DNA of 64,000 nucleotides from Enterocloster bolteae (GTDB lineage: Bacteria > Bacillota > Clostridia > Lachnospirales > Lachnospiraceae), in assembly GCF_002234575.2 (NCBI RefSeq), contig NZ_CP022464.2:992001-1056000 (forward strand), in the 5' to 3' direction. Positions 1 to 8,059 of the stretch are shown piece by piece (the first letter of the stretch is position 1; every line of letters begins with the position of its first letter). The position numbers and the translations under genes are program-made. Under the pieces are notes generated by a model, which saw only the letters and a program-made list of their open reading frames with translations, was not told where the DNA came from and did not search any database.

Positions 1-1048
1 TTTGCCGGAGGACGTCCTGAAAGAAGCCGCGGCAGAGATGCTGGATTACAGGGGAACAGGAATGTCAGTGATGGAGATGAGTCATCGATCTAAGGCTTAT
101 GACACCATCATCAAGGAAGCTGAATCAGACCTGCGGGATCTTTTACATATTCCGGATAATTATAAGGTGCTGTTTCTTCAGGGGGGCGCATCCCAGCAGT
201 TTGCCATGGTGCCCATGAACCTGATGAAGAACAAGGCGGCAGATTACATCCTTACCGGACAGTGGGCTAAGAAGGCATATCAGGAAGGCGCCATTTACGG
301 AAAGGCCAATGCCATTGCGTCCAGCGCTGACAAGACCTTCAGCTATATTCCGGATTGCTCCGACCTGCCTGTTTCCGAGGACGCGGATTATGTGTATATC
401 TGTGAGAACAACACCATTTACGGCACCAAGTACTGGACCCTTCCCAACACAAAGGGAAAGCTTCTGGTAGCTGACCAGTCCTCATGCTTTCTGTCCGAGC
501 CAGTGGATGTGACAAAGTACGGCCTGATCTTTGCAGGCGCCCAGAAGAACGTGGGACCGGCGGGAACCGTCATTGTCATTGTGAGGGAGGACCTGGTGAC
601 AGAGGATGTGCTGCCCGGAACACCTACCATGCTCCGTTATAAGACCCATGCAGACGCAGAGTCACTGTACAATACCCCGCCTACATACGGCATATACATG
701 TGCGGAAAGGTATTTAAGTGGCTGAAGGCCAGAGGCGGCCTGGAAGCCATGAAGGAATACAACGAAAAGAAGGCTGAGATCCTCTATAATTTCCTGGATG
801 AAAGCCAGTTATTTAAGGGTACTGTGGTTAAGAAGGACCGCTCACTGATGAACGTGCCCTTCGTGACAGGGGACGAGGAACTGGACGCCCTGTTTGTGAA
901 GGAGTCAAAGGCAGCGGGCTTTGAGAATCTGAAAGGACACAGAACCGTGGGCGGCATGCGCGCCAGCATTTACAATGCAATGCCTGCGGAGGGTGTTGGG
1001 AAACTGGTGGAATTTATGGCTGACTTCGAGAAGAAGCACAGGAAATAA
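1..1048 (+). CDS. serC: Phosphoserine aminotransferase, 5' end cut by the window edge
   Basis: Makes O-phospho-L-serine from 3-phosphohydroxypyruvate and glutamate with PLP, the second step of serine synthesis. The reading frame is open from base 2 and lacks about the first 13-16 residues of a roughly 360-residue enzyme, so the true start lies outside the window. Visible family marks are the N-terminal EEMLDYRGTG-like stretch (here AEMLDYRGTGMSVMEMSHRS), the phosphate-binding LQGGASQQF, and the AGAQKNVGPAG motif whose Lys (about residue 182 of the visible part) should bind PLP. serA follows after 36 bp with its own ribosome site, so the two form an operon. The assignment is secure. Confidence 0.96.
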   Translation, partial: LPEDVLKEAAAEMLDYRGTGMSVMEMSHRSKAYDTIIKEAESDLRDLLHIPDNYKVLFLQGGASQQFAMVPMNLMKNKAADYILTGQWAKKAYQEGAIYGKANAIASSADKTFSYIPDCSDLPVSEDADYVYICENNTIYGTKYWTLPNTKGKLLVADQSSCFLSEPVDVTKYGLIFAGAQKNVGPAGTVIVIVREDLVTEDVLPGTPTMLRYKTHADAESLYNTPPTYGIYMCGKVFKWLKARGGLEAMKEYNEKKAEILYNFLDESQLFKGTVVKKDRSLMNVPFVTGDEELDALFVKESKAAGFENLKGHRTVGGMRASIYNAMPAEGVGKLVEFMADFEKKHRK

Positions 1049-1084
1049 AAGTCTTTGGACATATAAGAGGAGAGTTGGATTATT

Positions 1085-2248
1085 ATGAAAAAAATTCATT
1101 GCTTGAACCCCATTGCAAAGTGCGGCACGGAGCTGTTTCCGGCCGGATATGAGATGACAGACAAGGCAGCTGATGCTGACGCCGTCCTGGTGCGCAGTGC
1201 TTCCATGCATGATATGGAACTTCCTGAGAACCTGCTGGCAGTGGGCCGTGCGGGAGCAGGTGTCAACAATATTCCTCTGGACTCCTGCGCCCAGAAGGGC
1301 ATCGTTGTATTTAATACACCGGGAGCCAATGCCAACGGCGTAAAGGAGCTGGTGATCGCAGGCATGCTCATGGCATCCCGCGATATCGTGGGCGGTATCG
1401 AGTGGTGCAAGGCCAATGCGGAGGATGACAACATCACCAAGGATACAGAGAAGAGCAAGAAGGCATTTGCTGGCTGCGAGATTAAGGGCAAGAAGCTGGG
1501 AGTTATCGGCCTGGGCGCCATCGGGGCGGAGGTTGCCAACGCAGCCACCCATCTGGGAATGGAGGTATACGGATACGACCCGTATATTTCCATCAACGCG
1601 GCCTGGAGACTGTCCAGGAATGTAAAGCATATCACCAACGCGGACATCATTTTCCAGGAATGTGATTATATCACCATCCATGTGCCTCTTATGGATTCCA
1701 CCAGGGGAATGATCAACAAAGAAAAACTGGCTATCATGAAGGATGGGGTGGTAATCCTCAACTTCTCCAGGGACACCCTGGTCAATGACGATGATATGGC
1801 GGAAGCGCTGGATGCAGGAAAGGTGCGCTACTATGTCAGCGATTTCCCCAATCCAAAGGTTGCAAACATGGAGAGGGTCATCCTGCTTCCCCATCTGGGC
1901 GCTTCCACAAAGGAGTCCGAGGACAACTGCGCGGTGATGGCTGTGAAGGAGCTGACAGATTACCTGGAGAATGGAAATATTAAAAACTCCGTTAATTTTC
2001 CGTCCTGCGACATGGGCATGTGCCAGGCAGAGAGCCGTGTGGCCGTGCTTCATATGAACATTCCCAACATGATTGGACAGATTACAGCTATATTGGCCGA
2101 ACAGGGCATGAACATTTCCGACATGACCAATAAGAGCCGGGATAAGTATGCCTACACGCTGCTGGATTTGGAGCACAAGGCAGAGGATTCCACTATTCAG
2201 AAGCTCAGGGCCATCAAAGGTGTGCTGAGGGTGCGGGTGGTTAAGTAA
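1085..2248 (+). CDS. serA: D-3-phosphoglycerate dehydrogenase, short ACT-domain form
   Basis: First enzyme of serine synthesis, oxidising 3-phosphoglycerate with NAD. The 387-residue protein has the D-2-hydroxyacid dehydrogenase fold with the NAD loop GLGAIG near residues 142-147, the catalytic Arg in NFSRDTLVN near 229, and the catalytic His in LLPHLGAST near 270. A C-terminal ACT domain starts at about residue 318 (VAVLHMNIPNMIG) and is the usual place for serine feedback. The catalytic Glu normally found in a DVFxxEP motif is not seen: the matching stretch reads SDFPNPK. ATG at 1085 has GAGGAGAG upstream. Location between serC and the DUF1015 gene supports the call. Confidence 0.94.
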   Translation: MKKIHCLNPIAKCGTELFPAGYEMTDKAADADAVLVRSASMHDMELPENLLAVGRAGAGVNNIPLDSCAQKGIVVFNTPGANANGVKELVIAGMLMASRDIVGGIEWCKANAEDDNITKDTEKSKKAFAGCEIKGKKLGVIGLGAIGAEVANAATHLGMEVYGYDPYISINAAWRLSRNVKHITNADIIFQECDYITIHVPLMDSTRGMINKEKLAIMKDGVVILNFSRDTLVNDDDMAEALDAGKVRYYVSDFPNPKVANMERVILLPHLGASTKESEDNCAVMAVKELTDYLENGNIKNSVNFPSCDMGMCQAESRVAVLHMNIPNMIGQITAILAEQGMNISDMTNKSRDKYAYTLLDLEHKAEDSTIQKLRAIKGVLRVRVVK

Positions 2249-2299
2249 CTGCCCGTTTCCGTGGACGGACTGTAACCTTAGATAAACAGGAGAGAAACT

Positions 2300-3562
2300 A
2301 TGGCAGTAGTAAAACCATTTATGTGTATCAGGCCCGCGGCGGACAAGGCGGCCCGGGTGGCGGCCCTGCCCTATGATGTGTATAACAGAAAGGAAGCCTG
2401 CCAGGCCGTTAAGGGCAATCCCCTTTCCTTCCTGAACATTGACCGGGCTGAGACTCAGTTTGGGGATGATGTGGATACCTATGACAGCCGTGTCTATGAC
2501 AAGGCCAGGGAGCTGCTTGATTGTCAGATTGAGGAAGGGGTCTATGTGACTGACCCTGAGGAGAATTATTACCTCTATGAACTCACCATGGAGGGAAGGA
2601 GCCAGACCGGTATTGTGGCCTGCTGTTCCATTGACGACTATGTGAACGGCGTGGTGAAGAAACATGAGAATACCAGGGAGGATAAGGAGCTGGACCGTAT
2701 CCGCCATGTGGATGCCACCAACGCCCATACGGGCCCTATTTTCCTGGCCTACAGACAGAATCAGGAGCTTAAGGCCCTGGTGGCCCAGGTAAAGGAGGAG
2801 GCGCCTCTGTATGATTTTGTGTCGGAGGACGCAATCCGCCACAGGGTGTGGATGATTGGCGCCAGAAGCATGGTGGAGGCCGTGGAGGCTGCTTTTGCAG
2901 CCATACCGGGCACTTATATTGCAGACGGCCACCACAGGGCTGCCTCCGCTGTGAAGGTGGGGCTTAAGAGAAGGGAAGAGAACCCGGATTATACGGGGAA
3001 GGAACCCTTCAATTATTTCCTGGCCGTACTGTTCCCGGACGAGGAGCTTAAGATACTGCCCTATAACCGGGTGGTAAAGGATTTGAACGGATTGGGACAG
3101 GAGGATTTTCTGGCTGCTGTGGCTGAGCGGTTTGATGTGGCTGCATGGGGGGATCCTGGCTGCGGGGAACCGGGGGCAGACGCCTTCTGGCCCAGGGAAA
3201 AGGGAACATTCGGCATGTTTCTCGGCGGCAGATGGTACTGTCTCAGGGTGAAGCCGGAGTTTCAGAGCAGCGATCCGGTGAAGGGACTGGATGTGTCCAT
3301 TCTTCAGGACCAGCTTTTGGGTCCGGTTCTGGGGGTAGGTGATCCCAGGACGGATAAACGCATTGATTTCATCGGCGGCATCAGGGGATTAAAGGAGCTG
3401 GAGCGCAGGGTATCCGAGGATATGGAAGCTGCGTTCTCCATGTATCCCACTTCCATAGAGGAGCTGTTAGCAGTGGCCGATGCAGGGCTTCTCATGCCTC
3501 CTAAGTCAACCTGGTTTGAGCCGAAGCTGCGGAGCGGGCTGTTTATACATAGGTTGGGGTAG
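2300..3562 (+). CDS. DUF1015 family protein, serC-serA linked
   Basis: A 420-residue soluble protein of the DUF1015 family (N-terminal MAVVKPFMCIRPAADKAARVAALPYDV; later ADGHHRAASA, a hallmark stretch near residue 215). The molecular function of the family is not settled. It is often found beside serC and serA in Clostridia, and here it lies 51 bp after serA with its own GGAGAGA ribosome site, so a role tied to serine metabolism is plausible but inferred. No signal peptide or membrane segment is visible. The His-rich DGHHR motif hints at a metal or phosphate site, which is a guess. Confidence 0.85.
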   Translation: MAVVKPFMCIRPAADKAARVAALPYDVYNRKEACQAVKGNPLSFLNIDRAETQFGDDVDTYDSRVYDKARELLDCQIEEGVYVTDPEENYYLYELTMEGRSQTGIVACCSIDDYVNGVVKKHENTREDKELDRIRHVDATNAHTGPIFLAYRQNQELKALVAQVKEEAPLYDFVSEDAIRHRVWMIGARSMVEAVEAAFAAIPGTYIADGHHRAASAVKVGLKRREENPDYTGKEPFNYFLAVLFPDEELKILPYNRVVKDLNGLGQEDFLAAVAERFDVAAWGDPGCGEPGADAFWPREKGTFGMFLGGRWYCLRVKPEFQSSDPVKGLDVSILQDQLLGPVLGVGDPRTDKRIDFIGGIRGLKELERRVSEDMEAAFSMYPTSIEELLAVADAGLLMPPKSTWFEPKLRSGLFIHRLG

Positions 3563-3568
3563 GATACG

Positions 3569-3594
3569 CGGACGCGCTTTGGGGGCTGCGTCCG
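3569..3594 (+). terminator. Hairpin just after the DUF1015 stop codon
   Basis: CGGACGC (3569-3575) pairs with GCGTCCG (3588-3594) around a 12-nt loop, seven bases after the stop codon. There is no T-run behind it, so it may act as an RNA 3' stabiliser or be the outer part of the large palindrome that follows rather than a true intrinsic terminator. Confidence 0.4.
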
Positions 3595-3835
3595 TGAGAG
3601 GCGGGAACGCAGCCCGGGAGGCGGCGGTTTCCGCAGTGGGAGAGACTAAGGCCCAAGGGGCGGGAAAACCCGGGGACCGCAAAAATTACGCCGAACTCCT
3701 GATGAGTTCGGCTCCATCTTTGCTTTGCTCCGGGCGTGGAGCGCCCTGCGCAACCCCGGCTTTTCCCGCCCCTTGGGCCTAAGTCTCTCCGAACTGCTCC
3801 AAAACCGCCTCCCGCCCTGCGTTCCCGCCTCTCAC
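3594..3835. repeat. Large imperfect palindrome, copy 1
   Basis: Two arms of about 82 bp (3594-3675 and 3754-3835) are near reverse complements. The outer ends are GTGAGAGGCGGGAACGCAG and its complement; the inner stems include ACTAAGGCCCAAGGGGCGGG. The loop holds a smaller hairpin, GCCGAACT/AGTTCGGC. Flanking CGGACGC/GCGTCC matches extend the dyad on both sides. No reading frame inside resembles a protein. Layout and outer motifs match the second palindrome at 4123-4360, so I treat both as one repeat family. Confidence 0.8.
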
Positions 3836-3892
3836 CCACTACATTTCCAGAGCGTCCGCTGTCTCTTCCCCGCATAGGTATAGAAAAAGGAT

Positions 3893-4018
3893 CTCTGGCT
3901 GATGATACTGGGGAATCGGAAAGAGGCTGCCTGTTTGTACTTAGATTAACATTTACACAGATAATACTCAGCCAGAGGGCCGCATATCAGGATGAAATCA
4001 AGATAATGCGGCCTTTTA
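3893..4018 (+). terminator. Nested dyad ending in a probable terminator
   Basis: CTCTGGCTGA (3893-3902) is repeated inverted as TCAGCCAGAG (3968-3977). Immediately after, GGCCGCAT (3978-3985) pairs with ATGCGGCC (4006-4013) and runs into TTTTA, the form of an intrinsic terminator. It could end read-through from the serine operon. No gene is visible between 3563 and 4399; this stretch holds only the two palindromes and this dyad. Confidence 0.6.
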
Positions 4019-4122
4019 TATTGTCCTGTATATTGTTTGGTATGCCAATATCCCTGGCATGCCATTTTTCTTTTTTTACCTGATTTTGATATAAATGATG
4101 CAGGCGGGACGATACGTTGCGG

Positions 4123-4360
4123 GTGAGTGGGATGGGGGCGGGGGAGGCGGATGCATCTACAGGAGCGTTGGTATCACTAAGGCTGTGGGAAGCGGCTTTA
4201 AGATTCAGGCGTACCCTTGTCTGAGCTCAGTACCTGGATTCCTGGCAGTATCTAAAGCGCGAGTTGGGTCGCCTGAATCTTGTTTAAAGCCGATTTCCGC
4301 GGCCTTAGTGATACCCGCTCCGCAGCCAGCATCCGCCTCCCCCGCCCCCATCCCGCTCAC
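4123..4360. repeat. Large imperfect palindrome, copy 2
   Basis: Arms at 4123-4211 and 4270-4360 are near reverse complements: GTGAGTGGGATGGGGGCGGG at the left end faces its complement ending in CTCAC, and further in GGTATCACTAAGGC faces GCCTTAGTGATACC. The loop contains the perfect palindrome CTGAGCTCAG (4221-4230). It shares with copy 1 the GTGAG end, a GGGAGGCGG block about 20 bases in, and ACTAAGGC at about base 60 of the left arm. The right end lies about 40 bp beyond the 3' end of the GntR gene. Confidence 0.8.
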
Positions 4361-4399
4361 GGATGGATGCCCCTCCGCCTCATTTACATCCAAACCCAA

Positions 4400-5074
4400 T
4401 CAGAACCCAATATTATTACTGTCAATACTGTCAAATACCAGCTTGAAAGTAGACCTCTTAGACTCATCCAGATGATACAGTAGCTTTTCTACCGCAGTAT
4501 CCCAGTCCTTTTGCAGGCAGGGGATAATGATGTCGATGTGTTCTCTGAAGGTATCCTCCAAACGGTTGTTGGAGATATTGCCTGTCATGAAGCGGAAACG
4601 CTCGCTCTGGGTCTGTATCAGTGCGTAATTCTGGCGCAGGTAAATGTTAGGGCAGGCGTCCATAATCATTTGGTGGAAGGAGGAGTCTAAGTCATAAAAG
4701 TAATTGTTGTTCTGGAAGCACTCGCTGTTTGCGTCCTTATGGGAAAAAATGTGATAGAATTCGTTCAGCTTGTCCTCGTCCAGAAATGAACCGTAATTTT
4801 TCAGAATATAAGGCTCATATAATTTCCGTATCTCAAAAATCATGTTCACATCCTTAATGGACAGGGCGGTTACGGTGATTCCTTTTTTTGGTTTTATCTC
4901 AATAAGGCCCTCCTGCTCCAGCCTGCTTAAGGCATCACGGATGGGTGTTCTGCTTATCTTTAATTCATCAGTCAGTATTTCCTCATTTAAAAATGTCCCC
5001 GGCGCATATTCACAGGTGACGATTTTTTGCTTGATTGTGTTGTATGCCAAGGTTTTCAGATTGGTTTTAACCAT
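4400..5074 (-). CDS. GntR-family regulator (FadR/FCD subfamily)
   Basis: A DNA-binding repressor or activator with an N-terminal winged helix (NEEILTDELKISRTPIRDAL then EGLIEI) and an all-helical C-terminal FCD ligand domain that usually binds an organic acid via a metal. I start it at ATG 5074, because the strong AGGGGGG ribosome site sits 10 bases upstream; another in-frame ATG at 5083 would be only two bases from it. It is divergent from the dehydrogenase/TRAP/uronate operon, which is the normal arrangement for FadR-type regulators of hexuronate and hexonate genes. The likely effector is therefore a sugar acid (inference). Confidence 0.88.
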   Translation of the reverse strand: MVKTNLKTLAYNTIKQKIVTCEYAPGTFLNEEILTDELKISRTPIRDALSRLEQEGLIEIKPKKGITVTALSIKDVNMIFEIRKLYEPYILKNYGSFLDEDKLNEFYHIFSHKDANSECFQNNNYFYDLDSSFHQMIMDACPNIYLRQNYALIQTQSERFRFMTGNISNNRLEDTFREHIDIIIPCLQKDWDTAVEKLLYHLDESKRSTFKLVFDSIDSNNIGF

Positions 5075-5244
5075 GATGAACATACCCCCCCTCTTTTAAT
5101 ATATATGAAAGTATTTTATCATAGATATCGCGCCGGTTCAATAAGGGGGTGAAATAAAATGGTTGAACAATAGTTATATTGCATAAAAATATGGAATAAA
5201 ATCGGTCATTATATACAAAATATAAAACACGGTCAGAAAATCAG

Positions 5245-5273
5245 TTGACATGATGTATTCATTAATATATACT
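5245..5273 (+). promoter_or_regulatory. Consensus sigma-A promoter of the aldonate operon
   Basis: TTGACA (5245-5250), a 17-bp spacer, then TATACT (5268-5273). This lies 45 bp before the chosen start of the Zn-dehydrogenase and faces away from the GntR gene. Confidence 0.85.
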
Positions 5274-5277
5274 ATGA

Positions 5278-5285
5278 TGTATACA
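5278..5285. promoter_or_regulatory. Candidate GntR operator
   Basis: TGTATACA is a perfect 8-bp palindrome just past the -10 box, at the expected transcription start. The preceding ATGATGTAT also occurs at 5250, giving a short direct repeat across the promoter. The divergent FadR-type regulator is the natural candidate to bind here; a repressor at this place would block initiation. The link is inferred from position only. Confidence 0.5.
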
Positions 5286-5318
5286 ACAAAGAATATATCT
5301 CAGCTGGGAGGAAGATTA

Positions 5319-6347
5319 ATGAAAGCAATGTATATTAATGCACCCGGTCAGGTAGAGTTCAGGGATATCGACAAACCGGTTAGGCAAAAAGGTGAGGTTC
5401 TGCTGAAACTCCTGTATGGGGGAATCTGTGGAAGCGATCTGGGTTCCTACAAGGGGACTTTCGCATACTTCGATTATCCAAGGATACCAGGCCATGAGTT
5501 TTCTGCGGAAATTGTGGAGGTGGATGAGGACAATGGACAGGGCCTTCGCCCGGGAATGATTGTAACTTGCAATCCATATTTTAACTGCGGACACTGTTAT
5601 TCCTGCGAGCATGGAATCGTGAATGCATGTATGGATAACCAGACCATGGGATGCCAGAGAGACGGGGCGTTTCAGGAGTATATAACCATGCCTGAGGAGC
5701 GTGTGTATGACGGAAAGGGATTGGATCCCATGCTTCTTGCAGCCATAGAGCCTTTCTGCATCAGCTATCATGGTGTCAGCAGGGCAGAGGTAAAGCCGGG
5801 AGACAAGGTTCTGGTCATAGGAGCCGGTACCATCGGCGTTCTGGCTGCGGTGGCAGCCAAGGCAAAGGGGGCAGTGGTTTACATATCCGATGTGTCCATG
5901 GGAAAACTGGACATGGCCAGGGAGTTCGGCGTGGATGGCATCATCCTTAATGATTCCCCGGAGGGCTTTGACAAAGCGGTGAAGGAGATTACAGACGGGA
6001 ACGGGTTTGATATTGCCATTGAGGCGGTAGGACTTCCATCCACATTCCAGAACTGCATTGACGCGGCCTGTTTTGGGGGAAAGGTGGTTGTCATCGGAGT
6101 AGGAAAGAAAAACCTGGATTTCAATTTTACACTGCTCCAGAAAAAAGAACTTAATGTATTTGGTTCAAGGAATGCTCTTAAGAAAGATTTTGTGGAGCTG
6201 ATTGACCTGGTCAAGGAAGGAAAGGTACCGGTAAAGGGAATTATTACCAATATATATAAATTTGAGGATGGGGCCAAAGCATTCAATGATTTTGCTAACA
6301 ACCCGGGAAATATGCTGAAGGTAATCCTGGACTTTACAGACAGATAA
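5319..6347 (+). CDS. Zinc-dependent sugar-acid/polyol dehydrogenase (LgoD/RspB-like)
   Basis: A 342-residue medium-chain dehydrogenase. Catalytic zinc ligands are in GICGSD and GHEFSAE; the structural zinc lobe has four Cys in CNPYFNCGHCYSC plus the Cys of NAC; the NAD fold shows GAGTIG. The chosen ATG 5319 has GGAGGAAG 7 bases upstream and removes a 23-residue extension lacking homology. The pattern IPGHE, IEPFCIS and KKELNVFGSRNA is like E. coli YjjN/LgoD (L-galactonate 5-dehydrogenase) and RspB. Together with uxaB and uxaA downstream, oxidation of a hexonate such as L-galactonate to tagaturonate is a reasoned guess; L-gulonate, galactitol or sorbitol remain possible. Confidence 0.85.
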   Translation: MKAMYINAPGQVEFRDIDKPVRQKGEVLLKLLYGGICGSDLGSYKGTFAYFDYPRIPGHEFSAEIVEVDEDNGQGLRPGMIVTCNPYFNCGHCYSCEHGIVNACMDNQTMGCQRDGAFQEYITMPEERVYDGKGLDPMLLAAIEPFCISYHGVSRAEVKPGDKVLVIGAGTIGVLAAVAAKAKGAVVYISDVSMGKLDMAREFGVDGIILNDSPEGFDKAVKEITDGNGFDIAIEAVGLPSTFQNCIDAACFGGKVVVIGVGKKNLDFNFTLLQKKELNVFGSRNALKKDFVELIDLVKEGKVPVKGIITNIYKFEDGAKAFNDFANNPGNMLKVILDFTDR

Positions 6348-6398
6348 GACACAAAAGGTAAAGGTAACAAAAAATATTAATATATGGAGGGTAAGATT

Positions 6399-7517
6399 AT
6401 GAGATTTAACAGATTAGCAGCACTTACAATGGCAGGAGTATTGGCAGCAGCCAGCTTGACAGCATGTGGAGGCGGAAGTACTGGGTCCACTACAGCGGCA
6501 GGCACCACAGAGAGTGCGGCGGCAGCCGATTCAGCAACCGATACAACGGCAGCACAGGCAGATGCAGATACAGAGCCGGCAGCAGGCGATGTGGTTACGA
6601 TTCAGGTTGGCTATGAGAACGCCACTTCTGAGCCGGCAGCAAAGGCTGTTGAGAAATGGAAGGAACTGGTTGAGTCTAAGAGTAACGGAACCATCAAGAT
6701 GGAACTTTTCCCAAACTCTGCATTGGGCAAGAAGACAGAACTGATTGACCAGATGATTCTGGGCGAGCCCATGATTACAGTGGCAGATGGTGCGTTTCTT
6801 GCGGATTACGGAGTACCGGACTTTGGAATTTTCTATGCGCCGTTCATGTTTGATACCTGGGATGAGGAGTGGTCAGCCATTGACAGCGACTGGTACAGGG
6901 GACTGTGCGATGAGCTGGCACAGAAGGCTTCCATCCGCGTTCTGTCATCCAACTGGGTATATGGAGCCAGAAATATTCTTTCCGTAAAACCGGTGACGCT
7001 TCCGGAAGACCTGGCAGGCCTGAAGCTGAGAGTTTCATCCAACGATCTTTCCATCAGCAGTTTTAATTCCCTGGGAGCATCCTCTGTGGGTATGGATATG
7101 GGCGATGTTTACCAGGCACTGCAGGCAAAGACCATTGACGCTGTGGAAAACCCAATCACTCCTCTTGCCAACAGAAGCTTCCAGGAGGTTGCCAAGTATC
7201 TGGTAGAGGATGAGCATATACTGGCCACATCCATGTGGATTTGCGGAGATACGTTTTTCCAGAGCCTGACAGCTGACCAGCAGAAGATCCTTACAGAGGC
7301 AGCAGACGAGGCAGGACTGTACAATAATGAATTACAGGAAGCAGCAGAGGAAGATGCAAGGCAGAAACTGCTGGATGCAGGCGTGACCATCACTACCCTG
7401 ACAGACGAGCAGAAGGCAAAATGGATTGAGGCAGGACAGCCATTCTATGATATCGCAGGCGAAACCCTTGGCTGGAGTGACGGACTGTACGACACAGTAA
7501 AGGAAGCAGCAAAATAA
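6399..7517 (+). CDS. TRAP transporter solute-binding lipoprotein (DctP family)
   Basis: Binds a carboxylate substrate outside the membrane and delivers it to the DctQM permease. The precursor starts at ATG 6399 (TGGAGG 8 bases upstream), has a signal peptide ending in a lipobox LTAC (Cys about residue 23), then an Ala/Thr-rich linker to about residue 60. The mature part shows DctP marks: PNSALGKKTELIDQMILGE, the SNWVYGARNILSVKPV region with the conserved substrate-binding Arg, and AKTIDAVENPITPL. It lies 51 bp after the dehydrogenase gene, so a sugar acid is the expected ligand. Confidence 0.92.
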   Translation: MRFNRLAALTMAGVLAAASLTACGGGSTGSTTAAGTTESAAAADSATDTTAAQADADTEPAAGDVVTIQVGYENATSEPAAKAVEKWKELVESKSNGTIKMELFPNSALGKKTELIDQMILGEPMITVADGAFLADYGVPDFGIFYAPFMFDTWDEEWSAIDSDWYRGLCDELAQKASIRVLSSNWVYGARNILSVKPVTLPEDLAGLKLRVSSNDLSISSFNSLGASSVGMDMGDVYQALQAKTIDAVENPITPLANRSFQEVAKYLVEDEHILATSMWICGDTFFQSLTADQQKILTEAADEAGLYNNELQEAAEEDARQKLLDAGVTITTLTDEQKAKWIEAGQPFYDIAGETLGWSDGLYDTVKEAAK

Positions 7518-7546
7518 ACAGTTCTGACTACAGATAGGAGCATGGA

Positions 7547-8059
7547 ATGAAAAAAGACAGCAAGCTTTTTAAGATTCTGATTAATCTGGATATAGTGATT
7601 GCTTCTATTGCACTGGTTATTCTTGTAGGATGCACATTTGCGGGCGTTATCGCCCGCTATGTGGTTGGAAAACCATTCGGATGGATAGAGGAAATACAGG
7701 CTGCGTTCATTGTATGGGTCGTATTTGCAGCAGGAGGTGCGGCTTACCGTACAGGAAACCATTCGGCAATAGAAATCTTATATGAGATATTTCCAAAACC
7801 GGTCCGCAAAATCGTGAGTATTTTTATCGGGCTGGTGGTGACAGCGGTACTGGGATTCCTGTGCTATACAAGCATTGGTTATCTTCAGCTTTTCATGCGT
7901 ACAGGAAGGACAACAGCGGTGCTCAACTTACCGTTTACCTGGATTTATATGATTGTACCGGTTTCCTGTATGCTTCAGATATTTAACTATTTTCTTGTCA
8001 ATGTGTTTGGTTACGAGGATGAAGTAGAAAAATTGGTAGAGGAGGACGAAGATGAATAA
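7547..8059 (+). CDS. TRAP transporter small permease subunit (DctQ family)
   Basis: A 170-residue membrane protein with four hydrophobic segments (about residues 14-35, 50-68, 87-108, 130-150), the size and layout of DctQ. The family motif around FGWIEEIQAAFIVWVVFAAGGAAYRTGNH is evident. An acidic C-terminal tail (EDEVEKLVEEDEDE) overlaps the start of the large subunit by 8 bases, pointing to translational coupling. Works with the binding protein before it and DctM after it in sodium-driven uptake. Confidence 0.92.
   Translation: MKKDSKLFKILINLDIVIASIALVILVGCTFAGVIARYVVGKPFGWIEEIQAAFIVWVVFAAGGAAYRTGNHSAIEILYEIFPKPVRKIVSIFIGLVVTAVLGFLCYTSIGYLQLFMRTGRTTAVLNLPFTWIYMIVPVSCMLQIFNYFLVNVFGYEDEVEKLVEEDEDE

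Noticed and set aside
905..2935. A 676-codon open frame on the minus strand across serA and the DUF1015 gene
   Set aside because: It lies opposite two well-supported genes, has no ribosome site or recognisable domain and an odd composition rich in His, Ile and Leu. Treated as a shadow frame.
3594..4360. Insertion sequence or MITE with target-site duplication
   Set aside because: No transposase is present and I could not see a convincing direct repeat at the ends; I keep them as palindromic repeats only.
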